Part shown: positions 44,192-57,427 of the stretch, one piece after another
Position numbering within the stretch: the first letter of the stretch is position 1
Layout: every line of letters starts with the position of its first letter
Origin: Mactromeris polynyma
Taxonomy: Eukaryota > Mollusca > Bivalvia > Venerida > Mactridae
Direction: 5' to 3'
Assembly: GCA_032209605.1 (NCBI GenBank)
Contig: JASFXZ010000070.1
Span: 434,001-498,000 of the forward strand
DNA: 64,000 nt
Position numbers and translations under genes: made by a program
The notes under the pieces: model-generated
Databases searched by the model: none
The model's input: the letters and a program-made list of their open reading frames with translations, nothing else
What the model was told of the DNA's origin: nothing

Positions 44192-45112
44192 TATTTACAA
44201 TATTATGGAAAAAATGTTTACGCCCACTCCGCACAGTATTCGTATTTAGGACTAAGGGAGACAAACCCTGCATCGTATCCAATAAATACCACAGCGGTTG
44301 ATTCCCTTTCGGATTGTCTTGATTTTCCTGGTAATTTAATACCAGCGACGCATTATGAACATTTAATTTCAACTTTTGATTTAAGGTCATGTTGTGAATC
44401 ATATTTAAAAAAATCCTGGTGTTGCAAATTGAACAACAAAGCTGCATGAATGTCAAATTTCTTGATGATAGGTCGAAAATCAGTTTTATTGTTTATTCTA
44501 CGCAATACTCACTGGTCGGACCAGTTTTTACCATTTTGAATTATGTCAAAGATTAATTTAAAACTAGTGAATCTCTAAAATTTATTTACCCATTGCGCCG
44601 ATAAAACGATAACAGCGCTGAACAGTGTCGGTTTCTTACTCCTGTGAGCCAGAGCAGCTTCCATAATGTGGCAATATATTGGTATAATTTGATACCGTCC
44701 CACCATAACGGAATTGTTACAATCTTTCCATTGATTTGATGATGACGTAAATCTACTCGTTAAAACAGTTGTTTGAACTTTTATGTATTTTCGGAACGGT
44801 ACGGATTACTGGTATATAGCACTATCTGTCCGCGGGCGAACGTAGCACGAAGGGATGTATGGCGCTCGTGCAAAGGGCGTGGTATTGGATTTTTTGTCAC
44901 ATGTTAAATGTAAACATCGGATTCCGATAAAATTCCGAATTATTGACAATTTAAGCAGGCGTTGCTATGGAATTCCTTTTCCAAGGTTATTGATCTTAGG
45001 GACATTACTATGCATTAGTCATCTGTTTCACAAAAGCGCTTGTTGATTATTTACGCTGCACGTGTCGATGAAGCAGTGTAAGGGATTCTGATATTTGTAC
45101 ATTAGAAGAAGT
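44192..45112. other. Putative upstream region of the 45.1-kb exon
   Basis: No TATA element is obvious. A short GC-richer patch (CCGCGGGCGAACGTAGCACG) lies about 280 bases upstream of the ATG. Confidence 0.3.
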
Positions 45113-45161
45113 ATGGAGGAGTCTATAAGGTCAAGGTCGCATTCTGTGAATCTTGTTCGGG
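45113..45161 (+). CDS. First coding exon of an unidentified gene running right
   Basis: The ATG at 45113 opens 16 codons plus one base (MEESIRSRSHSVNLVR, G) up to an excellent donor, CGGG|GTAAGTAAG. The Ser/Arg-rich start could be a phosphorylated leader. The next exon is not visible for 18 kb. The exon at 63379 (or 63371) has a compatible phase, so the two may be alternative starts or consecutive exons of one gene. Short exon, so moderate confidence. Confidence 0.4.
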
Positions 45162-45849
45162 GTAAGTAAGTTTATATCTTTCGATATTGTACTTTACCCG
45201 AATATATTTGTATATTGTATATTAATAAGCAATTCTGCGTGTGTGTATGTTGTTTTATGACAGTTTTTGTAGTAATATTGTTACTGAGTATTACTACAGG
45301 AAACAGACAGATTGAAGTAATCAGATTGTAGATAGAGTACAGGTGTATGTAGCATGATTTCAAATAAAGATAGCATCTACAAATCTGAATGGATTTTGCA
45401 TTTGCTTCCACAAATGTGTACATGTTTTAGTATTATATATATCAGATAAGTTTTTTTCAGTTTCCAGGGCGTAGATTTACTATTGATCGTGTAGGTTGCG
45501 GCCTGCACTTTTTTTCGAAAAAATGAAATGGCCAAAACTGCAATAAGATATTAAATACATGTTTGATGTTATAGTTAGCATATTTACCAGAACAAAATAC
45601 AATGTATACACCTAAATGCATCTCTGATGATCTAGCTACCAATTTTTTCCTCGGACCCCCCCCCCAAAAAAAACTAGACATACACATCAATTTAAGCTTA
45701 ATTTATAGCCCCCTGGTTTCAGTCCATTTAGCCATATATTGCAGTGAGGAAAATTATATGTCCTAACATACAAACATGTATTATACATGAGATTGTGACT
45801 AAGAATTTCATTCTGTATAGTTAACAAAAATGACAACTTCTGTCTTGGT

Positions 45850-46050
45850 CCATACAGGGTTTTCCCTTGGATTTTTGGAAATTGGGGGTCCTTAATAAAT
45901 TTGTAGAGTCCCAGAAATGCAGTTTATGCTTGACAAAGGATTTGTAGGGGTCCCAGGGATGCACAGTAAGTGGAAAATGGGAATCCCTAGAAAGAAAAGA
46001 GAATCAGGGACTCAAGATTTCTGTGTCAAGAGAATCCCTGCCCATATATT
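45850..46050 (+). repeat. Dispersed repeat, copy 1 (partner 53560-53790)
   Basis: 'AATTGGGGGTCCTTAATAAA', 'CCCTAGAAAGAAAAGAGAAT' and 'CTCAAGATTTCTGTGTCA' recur in the same order at 53560-53790. Confidence 0.8.
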
Positions 46051-47053
46051 GGAACATAGTGTTATGTTGATTCCAGGAGTGAAGTACGCTGGTCTTAGGT
46101 TACACAACTTGAGATTGATCTACAAGCTCAGATCTCATTTATTGATTTTGAAGTTTTTGATAAATGCTGCAACAATATTAATTGTACACATTTTCGGACA
46201 CAGTTGGCATTTGAAGCCATATATATTGATCTAAAAGTACGTCCGACTTCTGACTTTGTTGATCATTAACTCGCTCCATTAGTGATAAAACTGTTACTTT
46301 CAGGAGTTGAAGATTATCCAAAGCAAATAGTCATGTTGGTATATATAACCACAAAAAAATAAGCCATTAAAAAATGTCATGTTCAGTGGCAAAGCTGGAG
46401 CTTGTAGAACGTGCATGCAAGCAATTTAGGGTGCTTAGGGCATGATACTCCAGAAAAAAATACTGGTGACATTTTCACAAGCAATAGAATAAATTTGAAG
46501 TGTTTCATATTCAGACATTTTTTATCCCAAAGTGCATACAAATGCTCAACTGTTGATTATTGCATTCTTTGTGGTTTTATTTTTTCTATTTTGATAACCA
46601 TCATGTACGCAATGGCGTATTTTGCAAACAGGTAGTTATGAGCCTGATGTTGAAAAGTATAAGTTGCTACAGGGAACGCCACATACATAAGACAGTGCCT
46701 CCCCACACAGACCAAGATATTGTTGGAAGCTGAGATGCATGGTATAACGTGTTATAGAATATTAAATTGCTGGTATTGTAATGACATCTGATGAGACTGA
46801 ACATTCTCACTGACCCCAATGTTTAGTGGATACCTTCCCACTTATGACTATTTTCAAATCATTTTATCTAAAGTATTTTCCTTGAATTATGTTTCATACT
46901 GAATGCTCTAGATGTAGCGACTACTGTATTGGTTACTTATATATATATTTTACCCTCAATCTAAATTTGTTTATGGCTAAAAATCCTGAAAGTCAGGTAC
47001 ACAGATTTCTATTTTTATAATATAAGTGAATGAAAACAAATAATTTAAAAAGA

Positions 47054-47247
47054 GAAATTCCCTTCCCAGAGACCCCATTTTTTTCAGCAAGTTGCAGAAA
47101 ACCAATGTTTTAGGCCTTATATTCCAAATAACATTCTGTGTGTAGTCAGAGAAATTCCCTTCCCAGAGACCCCATTTTTTTCAGCAAGTTGCAGAAAACC
47201 AATGTTTTAGGTATTATATTCCAAATAACATTCTGTGTGTAGTCAGA
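47054..47247. repeat. 97-bp tandem duplication
   Basis: 'GAAATTCCCTTCCCAGAGAC' starts at 47054 and again at 47151, and the whole 97-bp segment through 'TGTGTGTAGTCAG' is duplicated with one or two differences (GCCTT/GTATT). Confidence 0.9.
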
Positions 47248-47561
47248 TAATGAGTGAATTATTATTTAATATCTATAATCAGTATGTGTTATTGGAATAT
47301 AGAATTGTCTGATCCCATGTGGCTATGACTGTACATTTTGTTATCAATTATTAATCCATATTTGTACGACCAGATGGAAGCCCTTTCTCAGATAAAATAT
47401 CTTAAAGGATCTTTGGAACATTATGATCAATAGTAATTGTCCGGAAAATAGGGACTTGAAGTACAGGGATGGGGCTCTTACACCTGATCATCTTGTGTTT
47501 GTTCAAATCATCAATCTCTGTGGAGCTGTCAATGATACAGCACAATGCATGTCGACAATAT

Positions 47562-47680
47562 CGATATATTGGATGAGATGTATATCAAGTATCGTATTTA
47601 CTAAAATGTCATTTACATGCTTGTAGTTCATGATTTCATGTATTTTCACTTTTAGTTTTGTCTTTTTACATGTTTATGAT
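47562..47680 (+). repeat. Duplicated segment, copy 1 (partner 50262-50380)
   Basis: 'CGATATATTGGATGAGATGT', 'AAAATGTCATTTACATGCTT' and 'TAGTTTTGTCTTTTTACATG' occur at 47562-47680 and 50268-50380, same orientation, about 2.7 kb apart. Confidence 0.85.
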
Positions 47681-50261
47681 GTTCAATTATTATGTATTAC
47701 TTTGACCATCTTGTTTCATCACTATTATAAAGCAGTAACAGTCAGATTGTTCTTGCCCTGGAACTAATGATACTGAATACATTTGGATTATGAAGCATTG
47801 TCCACCAGAAAGCAGAGACACACTAATTTCACATTTCATATGCAGTTAAAGTATGGATTGTTAACTTTCTCAATTTCTTAAGTTGTTTTATTAAATGCTC
47901 AATGCCAATTCATATTTCTAGCTATATTTAGATTTGTAATATGCTTTTTGTGTAGTATGTGTATTCCCCAAAGTAGATAGTTTTTTCCATACTTAGAAAG
48001 AAAATTCACCGTTGGTAAAATTATTTGAAATTATTTAAATTTGAGGCTTATAAATACCCCAGTTCGGTGATTTATGACGGCAAATTTCCCCTATCAAAAG
48101 GTCCCACCATACTTCCCCATAATGGCTGTATTCAGATTCTTGACTTTTGTGTGTTAGAATAAACTTCAGTGCTATCCTTGATCTGTAATCAAAGAAAGAC
48201 AACTCTGTTTGTACTAATTGCTTTTTGTTGGCAAGGGAGGTAATGTCAACATTTCACTTTACTGCCAGCTCAGGTAGTATATAAGCAATAGCGCACGTTA
48301 AATCATTTGTCAACGTTTAACCAATTTGCTAATTGGTTTAAGTGAATGTCATTCTGGATTGTATACACTTTCAGTTTGGATTTATTTAACTTTCAGGAGT
48401 TAATCTGTGAATATAGAATTGTGAATTATCTCGCTAACGGGATTAATATTATGTGAGAGAATGTTCATGGACTTTGGTAATTAATTAAAATATTCTTCAA
48501 GTTATATTGGTGTCTTTGTGTACATGGATTTAAAAAGCATGATATAATTTTTCCTTGGGCATTTAAGAATGTTTTGTGCTTTTTACGTTTTTTGTGTGTA
48601 TCAAAAATTATGAAGAAGGTTATTTTTGGAGTATTTTCAAGATAAAGCAAGTTTAAGATTATATATGATACAATGAATTCAAAAATTTAGGTTATAAATG
48701 GGTTTGTTTAGATGAAAGATTAAACGATGAATTGTGTTACATTGTTGAAGGATTTCACAATTTGACAATATGAAGGGTTGTATTTGAAAGAGAAATAGTC
48801 TTTATGTATTTGAATGCATTAAGCTTGTGAAATCGGATTTTCCCATTAAAATAAATTTCTTTGACATGCACATTGTTTATCTTATGAGACATAATGTAAA
48901 TAGTATATGACTGTGGTAGACATAATTTAACTTAGAATACCGGCAGGAAAGTTTGCGGTGTGAATTTATCAAAGCTATTGATGTTTATGAAAAAATAATA
49001 GAAAGTGAGTTTAAAGGTCGAGTCGACATTTTGTCTTCATATCTTGATGTCACTTTTGCTACCTGTTATAAAAGGGCTATGTTATAAAAGGGCTATGTTT
49101 TAGTTAACATTTGAACAATATTTCATGACTTGAGCTTTGACCAGGGCACGGGTGTGTAACATATATACACTCGGAGCTCTGTATTTACTCTGCTTAATCC
49201 ATATGGGGAGTTTTGAATTTAGGTACCTTGTTCAAATTTGAGTATGAGTCTAAGATTTGATTGTAAGTATTGAGAGCTGAGCTATGGTTATATTTCCAGG
49301 CCCTGTGTTGTCATTTGACTGATTGAAGCATGAATCCTGGATGCTTGGTAACCATTGTGCTTAGGATATTCTTCGTAATTTATGCTCTTTTAACAGAACT
49401 TTCTGGTTGTCAAACTTCACAGAGGATCCGTTTTAACATTAAAGCCACCCTAACATGTAATTTATTGATTGAACGCTTGATACAGGGTCTTAAAAATGAG
49501 CCACTTTGCAGTATAATGATCAGTTTTTACCTAGTTCTTCTCTAACCTTTATAATACAAACGTTACAATGTGTAATTTTTGCATTTAGTCCAACAGTTGT
49601 AATTGTCTTGTTTTTTATGGCATTATAGATCGACTTAAATATAAACTACATTTGTGTAAAAGTAGATCTATATGTATATGTACATGAAATGAAAAAAAAT
49701 GTATTTTGGAAAATCAATGAGTGCGAAAAATAAGTGTGACTAATTAAATTATGATCTGTTCTGTTCTGTTTTAAAATTGGCACGATCATAAAATCTGATA
49801 AGATTTAAGATAACCTAAAGCATCAAAGACAAATGTATACAAACATATCAGTGTCGAAATTAACCAATCTTTCATATCATGTAAACATATCGATTACAAA
49901 GATCGGGTCTAATCTTTTATCTTAACAATATAGTAGTGTCTTTGTCAAACCTTTTTTACATATATGTTTGTACACTCCAAAGTGCTGTATAAATCGTGTC
50001 TATTGTGCGACAAACTGTGTTCCTATGAGGCAATGGCGTCTGTCTGGTATATAAGGGGTATTTTTTTCAAAATGTTGGTGACACATGATAATTATATACT
50101 GGTCAAAAAAATCAACCGCTATTTTGTATTTTTAGAATCTTCACTAAATCATGACTAACTGATCTGAAAGGATGAAAGTCATTTTGAAAATTTAATTGTT
50201 CAAAACATTTTAATTGTAAATGTTGTTACTAATTGCTGTCAGAATCAACAGATATATCAAT

Positions 50262-50380
50262 GACATCGATATATTGGATGAGATGTATATCAAGTATCAT
50301 TTACTAAAATGTCATTTACATGCTTGTAGTTCATGACTTCTTATATTTTCACTTCTAGTTTTGTCTTTTTACATGTTCTA
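50262..50380 (+). repeat. Duplicated segment, copy 2
   Basis: See 47562-47680. This copy lacks a 2-base GT within 'AAGTATC(GT)ATTTACT'. Confidence 0.85.
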
Positions 50381-51529
50381 TCATTTTAATGGTTAATGTT
50401 GAAACTAATGACTGTCAGAATCTGCATGAATATGTTATAATCCAGTGGCTGATCAAAAATACTGTCTGAGTAAGGAAATCTCTTTAGCAGCATGCTGATA
50501 GTTAACATAAGTATGACCTTAAAATTATAATTGAAAAAAGTACCTACCTTAAACTATACCCACCTTAAATTTTGTTTTGTATGGGGCAAACCCTACTGGT
50601 GGTTGTGAGTTTGAAACATGGAGATATGTAAGTTATCCGCTATGATTTAAATGAAGCTCTATGATCTTCTAACAGAGATAGAATTGGTAGTTTGCTTGCA
50701 ACAGAACAAAATAATACTGGGCGGAATATAGGGGAAGCTGGTTTGTCAATTGTTCATCAGTTACAACAACAACTTTGTCAGAGGGTTGGGTGCAAAACAC
50801 AAGTAACTCTGATTTGGTTATGAAGTAGTAAGTAACAAAATTTGTCCATTTCAAGTTACTTAAGAATTGGTTGTTGTTACTGTGTGAGGTTATCAGCCAA
50901 TGAAAACATGTTTCGTAAAATATTGACCAATAGACGCTGTGTTCACAATAATTGTACTTATTTTGAATTTATCTTTAACTGGGACCTTAATCTGTTTTGA
51001 GAATTATAATAGAAAAAGTTTGAAACAAAGGAATAATTCTAACATGGAACTCTGGTATTCTCAGACCAATTTTTTTAATGGAATTTCCTTGTTGAAATGT
51101 GCTGTTGCTTTCTGGCACCAGTATCTGTTGTTTTGATTATAGTTTGATAAACATTTAAGTTTATTTCAGATCTTTATCTAAGCAGTAATGGAATACTTCA
51201 CTTGAACATTTCTGCATGAGTTGAAAAACTTCTAAGGAAAGAATTAACAACTTCCATCTGGTATTTATTTGTTTACATTTCTGGTATTATCATACCAATG
51301 ACATGTTTTTAATTGGGACACTTCCAGAGATTTTGCACTAATTGACTAGAACCACTTTACCTGGAAAATGTAATTGCGTCTTTAGTTTCTGTTCCAATGT
51401 TTCATGTTTGCTGTAAATTTTACTGGAAACTAAAAGTATTTTCAATATCCAGAGGTCTTCGTTTTTCAAGGATAACTTGTGTGGCCTCACCACACACACG
51501 CACACACATGCGCTAAAGGGGTATACAAT

Positions 51530-51760
51530 AGGGGGGGCTTAGATTTGGCAATGTTTGTCTGCCCCTCACAAAACTCGTTTGTATCTCTTGAACCATTGGA
51601 CCTATAGTCTTCAAACATTATAGGACTGCATATCGGCATTTGAAGTTGTGTATCTGCATCCCTCTTCACCAGGGCAAAACAGAGTTATGGGCCTTGAATA
51701 GGTAAAAATTGGCATTTTTAGTTTATGAAGAGTTACACCCCTTGATGAGTAAAATAGGAG
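51530..51760 (+). repeat. Bivalve-type dispersed repeat
   Basis: 'TATCTCTTGAACCATTGGAC', 'ACAGAGTTATGGGCCTTGAA' and 'GAAGAGTTACACCCCTTGAT' resemble a repeat class I associate with bivalve genomes. No ends were determined. Confidence 0.45.
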
Positions 51761-52159
51761 TGCATGTGTCCTGTGGAAACATTGCTTTTTTAACTTTTAA
51801 TTTGTTGGTTTATCATTTTTGAGGATGCCTATATTTTGTTCATGTGGCTGTTGCAGATTATAATAGAGTAAGTAAATGAGGGCATTTTGTTCTTAATGCA
51901 GCCTGCAAGAATGCCTACTTGAAGCTGGCATGATTGATATACCAGTATGTGAGCTTTAAAAATACAATATTTTTTCTTCTCAATCACGGGAAAACATTAG
52001 TTATATGCATAATCAATGAAAAAGTAATAAATGTTTGAATACATAATGAACAAAAATGGTAACAGATTGGATTGGTATGTGTTAGTAAAGCTTAATAGAA
52101 ACTGGATGTCCTATTAATTATTGGGCATAGTTCAGATCTGCTCAATATAAAGGTGAGTA

Positions 52160-52290
52160 AGTTAGGTGAAGTATACTTTCTGACTTTCTGTGATAGAAGA
52201 TAAAACAGAACAACATGTTTATTATAAACCACCACTGAAATATCGTTGAGAAACGGCGTTAAACCCGATGAAACAAACATATAAACCACC
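52160..52290 (+). repeat. SINE 3'-end-like fragment
   Basis: 'TGAAATATCGTTGAGAAACG' then 'GCGTTAAACCCGATGAAACA' resembles the common 3' tail of molluscan SINEs/LINEs. The head is not identified. Confidence 0.5.
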
Positions 52291-52309
52291 ATTACTTCAG
52301 CAACAATCT

Positions 52310-52640
52310 CTCCTTGGTCAAAATGTTTGCCTTAAAGAGATCTATGTCAATATTGAAACTGGGTCATCTGAGGTCAAAACCTAGGTCACAGGATCCAATG
52401 ATTGAAAGTGTGGATTCTTGGGAGGCTGCATTTTCGATCAGAATTACATAAAACTGATCAGAATGTTTGTCTTAATAAATTGCTAGTCCAATGTGGTATT
52501 GGCTAATATGATGGGCCAAAAAGTAGGTCACAATGTCAAATCATTGAAAATCCTCTTGGACTCTCTTGAAGCCAACATGGCAATATATTCAGGTGTGCGA
52601 TCATAGGGCCACCATGGCCCTCTTGTCTTGGTCATGTTGA
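52310..52640 (+). repeat. Bivalve-type dispersed repeat ending GGCCACCATGGCCCTCTTG
   Basis: The series 'GAAACTGGGTCATCTGAGGT', 'GTAGGTCACAATGTCAAATC' and the end 'CATAGGGCCACCATGGCCCT' matches a repeat I recognise as widespread in bivalves. It supports the taxonomic guess. Type (LINE/SINE/other) is not determined. Confidence 0.55.
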
Positions 52641-53559
52641 GAAGATATCACTTGCCAAAGACTGATTGACACATTTCAAGCCCATAGTTACACTGAGGCA
52701 AATTGAGATACTTGCCACCATGAAAAATGCCACAGGTTCTGAAAAACCCCCAAGAAATCACATTTTTTTTTTTTCATTTCTGTGTGCATTTTTACTTCCC
52801 TATATCCACATTGTGTCTGCTAGATCGTTACAGCTTAAGCTATGGCCTGCCTCACTTGGTCAGATATCAAACTTTTATCAGACATTTATTCCAGGATTAA
52901 ACAAAAAATACATAGACAATGATCCCACAGCTTATCTGTCCTCTAGGACTGCAAAACCAAAGTCGCCATGTCAAGCTATCGGAGAAGTTTAAATGCAATT
53001 AACACCTGGCATATGGTTGATTTGTTGAAGACAGCAAGTCATTAAATACTTATAAATTACCTGAGGTTATCATAGTGTTTGAGAGTTAAATACGTGCAGT
53101 AAGTTTTACTTACATGAACAAACTTAAATTTTACCTAAGCAAGAAAGTTGATTACCCGGTAGTTTCTTGTAAATGTATCCCATTGATTTGGTTGACTATG
53201 ATAACGGCAAAGTTTTCAAAGGAATGTTTTAAAAATATGATTAAAAAGGTTTGTGAATACCATTAAAGGCCAAAAATATGTTAAACTTAATTTCTCCTTA
53301 CATTGTCGGATTTAGGAACTTGTGTTTGAATACACTAAATTGACCCAAAACCTAGAGGTTTCTTTTATTTCTGGTTTTATAAAAAAATTGTGACATTTTC
53401 AAAACCCTACTGTATTTTTTGTGGCCTTTATATATTAATATTTATTATCATATTATTGTTACCTGTTTGAGATAAATGTAAATGTGAACATTACACAATT
53501 CTTGAAAGTAGTTTGTTTCCTCCCCCCCCCCCGTACCCTACTCGTGATTGTTTGGGGTT

Positions 53560-53790
53560 GGTCTGTGTATTCTGGGATTTTCCCTATGATTTTTCCGCTA
53601 GGAGTCTAATGGACCCTTGTGTATGACAAATTGGGGGTCCTTAGTACATTTGTAGGGTTTCTGAAACACAGTTTATTCACAGAGGTTTATTTTAGGGTTC
53701 CTAGGGATGATGCACAGTTAATTGAAAATGGGAGTCCCTAGAAAGAAAATGGAGTCAGGGGCTCAAGATTTCTGTGTCAGGGAAATACCT
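53560..53790 (+). repeat. Dispersed repeat, copy 2 (partner 45850-46050)
   Basis: More diverged copy: 'AATTGGGGGTCCTTAGTACA', 'AGTCCCTAGAAAGAAAATGG', 'CTCAAGATTTCTGTGTCA'. Confidence 0.75.
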
Positions 53791-55829
53791 GGTTCTAGAA
53801 ACGATTTTACAGATTGTTTAGATTTTTGAATTCTGAAAATCGTGCAAGGAAGGGCCAACAAAATTAAGCTGGGATCATCTTCAGTTTGATTGGTCATGGT
53901 ACCGGAAACAAATAATTTTAGGGACAGTCCTGTCTGATGTTACATAATTTGATAAGTATTTATTACTTGAAAATCCATACATTTTATGGCAGCTGGCAAA
54001 TATATGTTACAGTCATGAATTCCTTGTGAAATATAAGGTTATTGAGTCTTTTCTTCCTTATATTACTATTTTCCTTGTTTAGTATAAACTCATGCAGTGT
54101 CTTATAAGGGTATGATGCTGTCTTTATAAAACAGGGTTATCCAATTCTTGGGGCCACATAAAAGCTTATAATGCACTCTGGCAGATGATATTTCTAGTAT
54201 GTCATCCTAAACGTTGTTATGGTAACTTGGCATTATATGTAAAAATAATGTAAATTAAATAACTTTTTTTCTGTAGAATGCATATTTTAGCCTCGACTTG
54301 AAATATGCCAGATGAGTGCATGAGTTGATGAGGAACTCCTGTAGGCTCTAACAGCCCCAACTTTCTGCTAGCAAAATATTGTGACAGCTCATTATTATTT
54401 ATTAAGTTATACCAATTTGTTATTGTCTGTGGCTCTGGTATATGAACTGTGTGGCTTGTAAAATTAACACTGGTGCTACCCCAGGATGGAGGTTTAGAAT
54501 ATTGAAAATATTTAAAGACCTGAACAGGGTTTGAACATATGACTCCTTGGTGGCGTTGCCATGCTGTGGTATTGCCAAATTAAAATGGGAGGTTTTGTAC
54601 ATATAAGTGCCACTGTTTCACCAAGTGTGTGGTTTGAGCACACTTATTGATCCAGAGAGATTTTATAAATACATGGTAGTGTTATTTGTTTTGTTCAAAT
54701 ATGCCTATGGCCTAGTTATGTTTTTCACCAATTATATAATTTTATCATAATGTGTTAAGATTTAAGTCATTTTTACTACCAATCCATTGTTGATAATTGA
54801 AAAACTAACCTTGGGCTTTAAATCCTTTTCTTCATGCAATAAACAAGGTCACAGTATGAAGGTATTGAAATATATTTTCTGAGTTTGGTGCAACAATATT
54901 GTAACACCTTCTTTACCCAAACTAAGTTACAGTTCTTGTGCACCAAGCCTTGTGTGTGTAATTATAGTTTCAAATTATATTTGTGTTGGCCTTATTTTAA
55001 GTATTTTTTTTGTTATCATAAATACAATAAGGTTTTGCACCTGTGCGGCAATCTGGATGAAAAGGCAATTTACCTTGTCATTGTGCCTCTCGGTGATTTT
55101 AATTGGCTGATTTAATAATATGGGGCTGACCCCCTGGGGTTTATTTGTCACCGCTGACAGGACATTTTACCCCATAGATTACAAAACGTCTTAATTTTTT
55201 CGTGACACACTGCGATAATAAATCTTGACAAGCCTGCATGAGGTGTACAGTCAATTTGTCTTGTAGAAAAATATATTAGCGAGACAATTTGTTGCTGTTA
55301 CGTCCCACAATGTCTGCTTAGTTTTGCCTCTTAATTGTGCGTGTACCGCAGATATGTGGCTGTAAATGTCAGTTATTTCAGTTTGTGTACATTTGAGATT
55401 AGACTTGTATAAAAGTTCATTTGCATGTTTTAAGTATGTAAACATTTGCATTATGTTGCATTAAAAAAATTCATGGCAGGTATGTGTTATAGCTATACAT
55501 GTATATATATATAGTTGCAAGTTTTTATGGAAAGAAAATGAACAATTATAAAGTTGAACCATTGTTGGAGTCACACACTTTTGTTTGATAAAATTGACTT
55601 GTTTAAAATACATATTTTTTTAGGGGTTTGCAGGGAAAAGGGCCTTTAGCCGAATTGGGACATTTGCACAATAAACTATCTTAAGTCTGTTTAAGCGAAC
55701 TTCATTTTTCCAGTTATAGTTTCTCCAAAGATATTGCAAATCTCTTCCTGTGTCTTCTCGTTAATTTTTCATGTGATTGAGGAAACAAGGAGCATTATAT
55801 ACTTGGCATAGGAATGGGGCACTCAGATA

Positions 55830-55985
55830 GTCGGCCCCATTGGCATAGCTGGAATAACGACATACCACTTATCTGATCTTATAGGTTTTATTAGCAGTGT
55901 GGTAACATTTGATGTTTGAATACCTGGGTTTAATGCCCATTGTTGTTATTTTTCCCTATGTGAAGAGTTATAGCCCTTGGAAATA
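55830..55985 (+). repeat. Bivalve-type dispersed repeat fragment
   Basis: 'CCTATGTGAAGAGTTATAGC' and 'CCCTTGG' resemble the class at 51530. Weak. Confidence 0.3.
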
Positions 55986-57427
55986 TTATCAATTATCATC
56001 GAACTGTGACTCAATATGATTGCAATGGCTGATGCGTAATGCCTTGTATTTGTACATTTGATGCATCAATCACGTTCATTATTGGATTTCTAAATATGAG
56101 ATTTTACTTTAAGAAAAAACTCTGTATTTTTGCTTATTATGATATGATATTGTTGCATGTAAAAATCAGTTAATATAAGTTCAGCTATGAAAACTTCATT
56201 ATTACAATTTAAAAAGGGATATGGGCAAAACTGATGTAACTTAGATTCACGTAAGTAGCAGTTACAATGGTTCTGCTTCAAACTATTGATATCTACATTT
56301 TGTAAAGATCTGCAAGCTATGATTTCAATGTGCCAGAATCTATCTATAAATCACAGATAATATCAAGGTTTTTTCAGCTGTTTTTATAGCCATTATTCGG
56401 CTATATTCCCAATGCCAAAAAGTACATATTTTTCCCAATTTGAATGTAACAATTCCTAATAAATCGGAAAAAAAGAAGGTTTGTTCAATTTAGCAAAAAA
56501 TTGACAAATTAAGACTGCAGGCTTTTCTTTAATATATATATATATAGCAACTGTTCATTAATTAATCACTATATCCTTTACTTTTATTCTTAATATTTTG
56601 CTGTAATTGCTATTTTCCCCCCCCCCCCAATTTTAAGTTTAACTCACAAAAATTCCCAATTTGAAGGGTATGGGTCATCTTCCCAAAATAGCCAAAATAA
56701 ACCTTTATGCCTCTGGGGACCAGTCATCATTGTGTGGAACCAATCACGTTGTCTTTGATTACACAGGCTGTTGGAATCTAATGCTAGGTTGGGAGTTTTT
56801 TACCATGTTTTTCGACAGTATTTCAGTTAGGCATGGCATTGAGTTGACCTAGAACCAGAGTCCCTTTGCAACAAACAGTCCCCCAGCCGAAGGCAACTTG
56901 AAGTAAACGTCCCCACGTGTATTAGATGTGGAGGAACACTGGTTCAATCAACTGACCACTGTTTAATATGGCTCAATGTACTGGTACATTGATACGTTGA
57001 AATAAGATCAAATTGATGCATGCAACATGTTATGTTAATTATTTGGATTCTCGTTCAGTATTAGAATATGTTTTTTCTATGATATATTGGTTGCATCTGG
57101 TCGTTTTGAAGAATTCACGGCAGGTGGAAAATTCTCATGAAAATGTTCATGCCTATGAAGTGAAATTTTTTGTTTCTTTTTTAAGTAAATATTTAGACGC
57201 TCTGTGTTTATGCAATAACTTATACATCGTTCCTCCACATGTCTTTGTTCTCCACGTTTTCTCATATTTTCATCAGCATGTTTCCGCACAAGTTTTCCGC
57301 TGAAAGGTTTTTTTTGTAATTTATAGTGCCAGCCTTCAGTCAGAATTTAAATGCTGGGTTGTTTCGGTTATTTCAATTTTTTGTAAATTGTTTAAAACTT
57401 TTTTGTGGATGCATCAGTTGTTGTGTA

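Larger units (their letters stand above)
45162..57427. other. Long AT-rich stretch, probably first intron
   Basis: No convincing internal exon. Poly-C tracts occur near 45656, 53522 and 56619. Dispersed and duplicated repeats are listed separately (45850, 47054, 47562, 50262, 51530, 52160, 52310, 53560, 55830). Confidence 0.4.

Noticed and set aside
52666..52992. 108-residue plus-strand frame
   Set aside because: No domain, no splice context and low-complexity T-run; probably chance.
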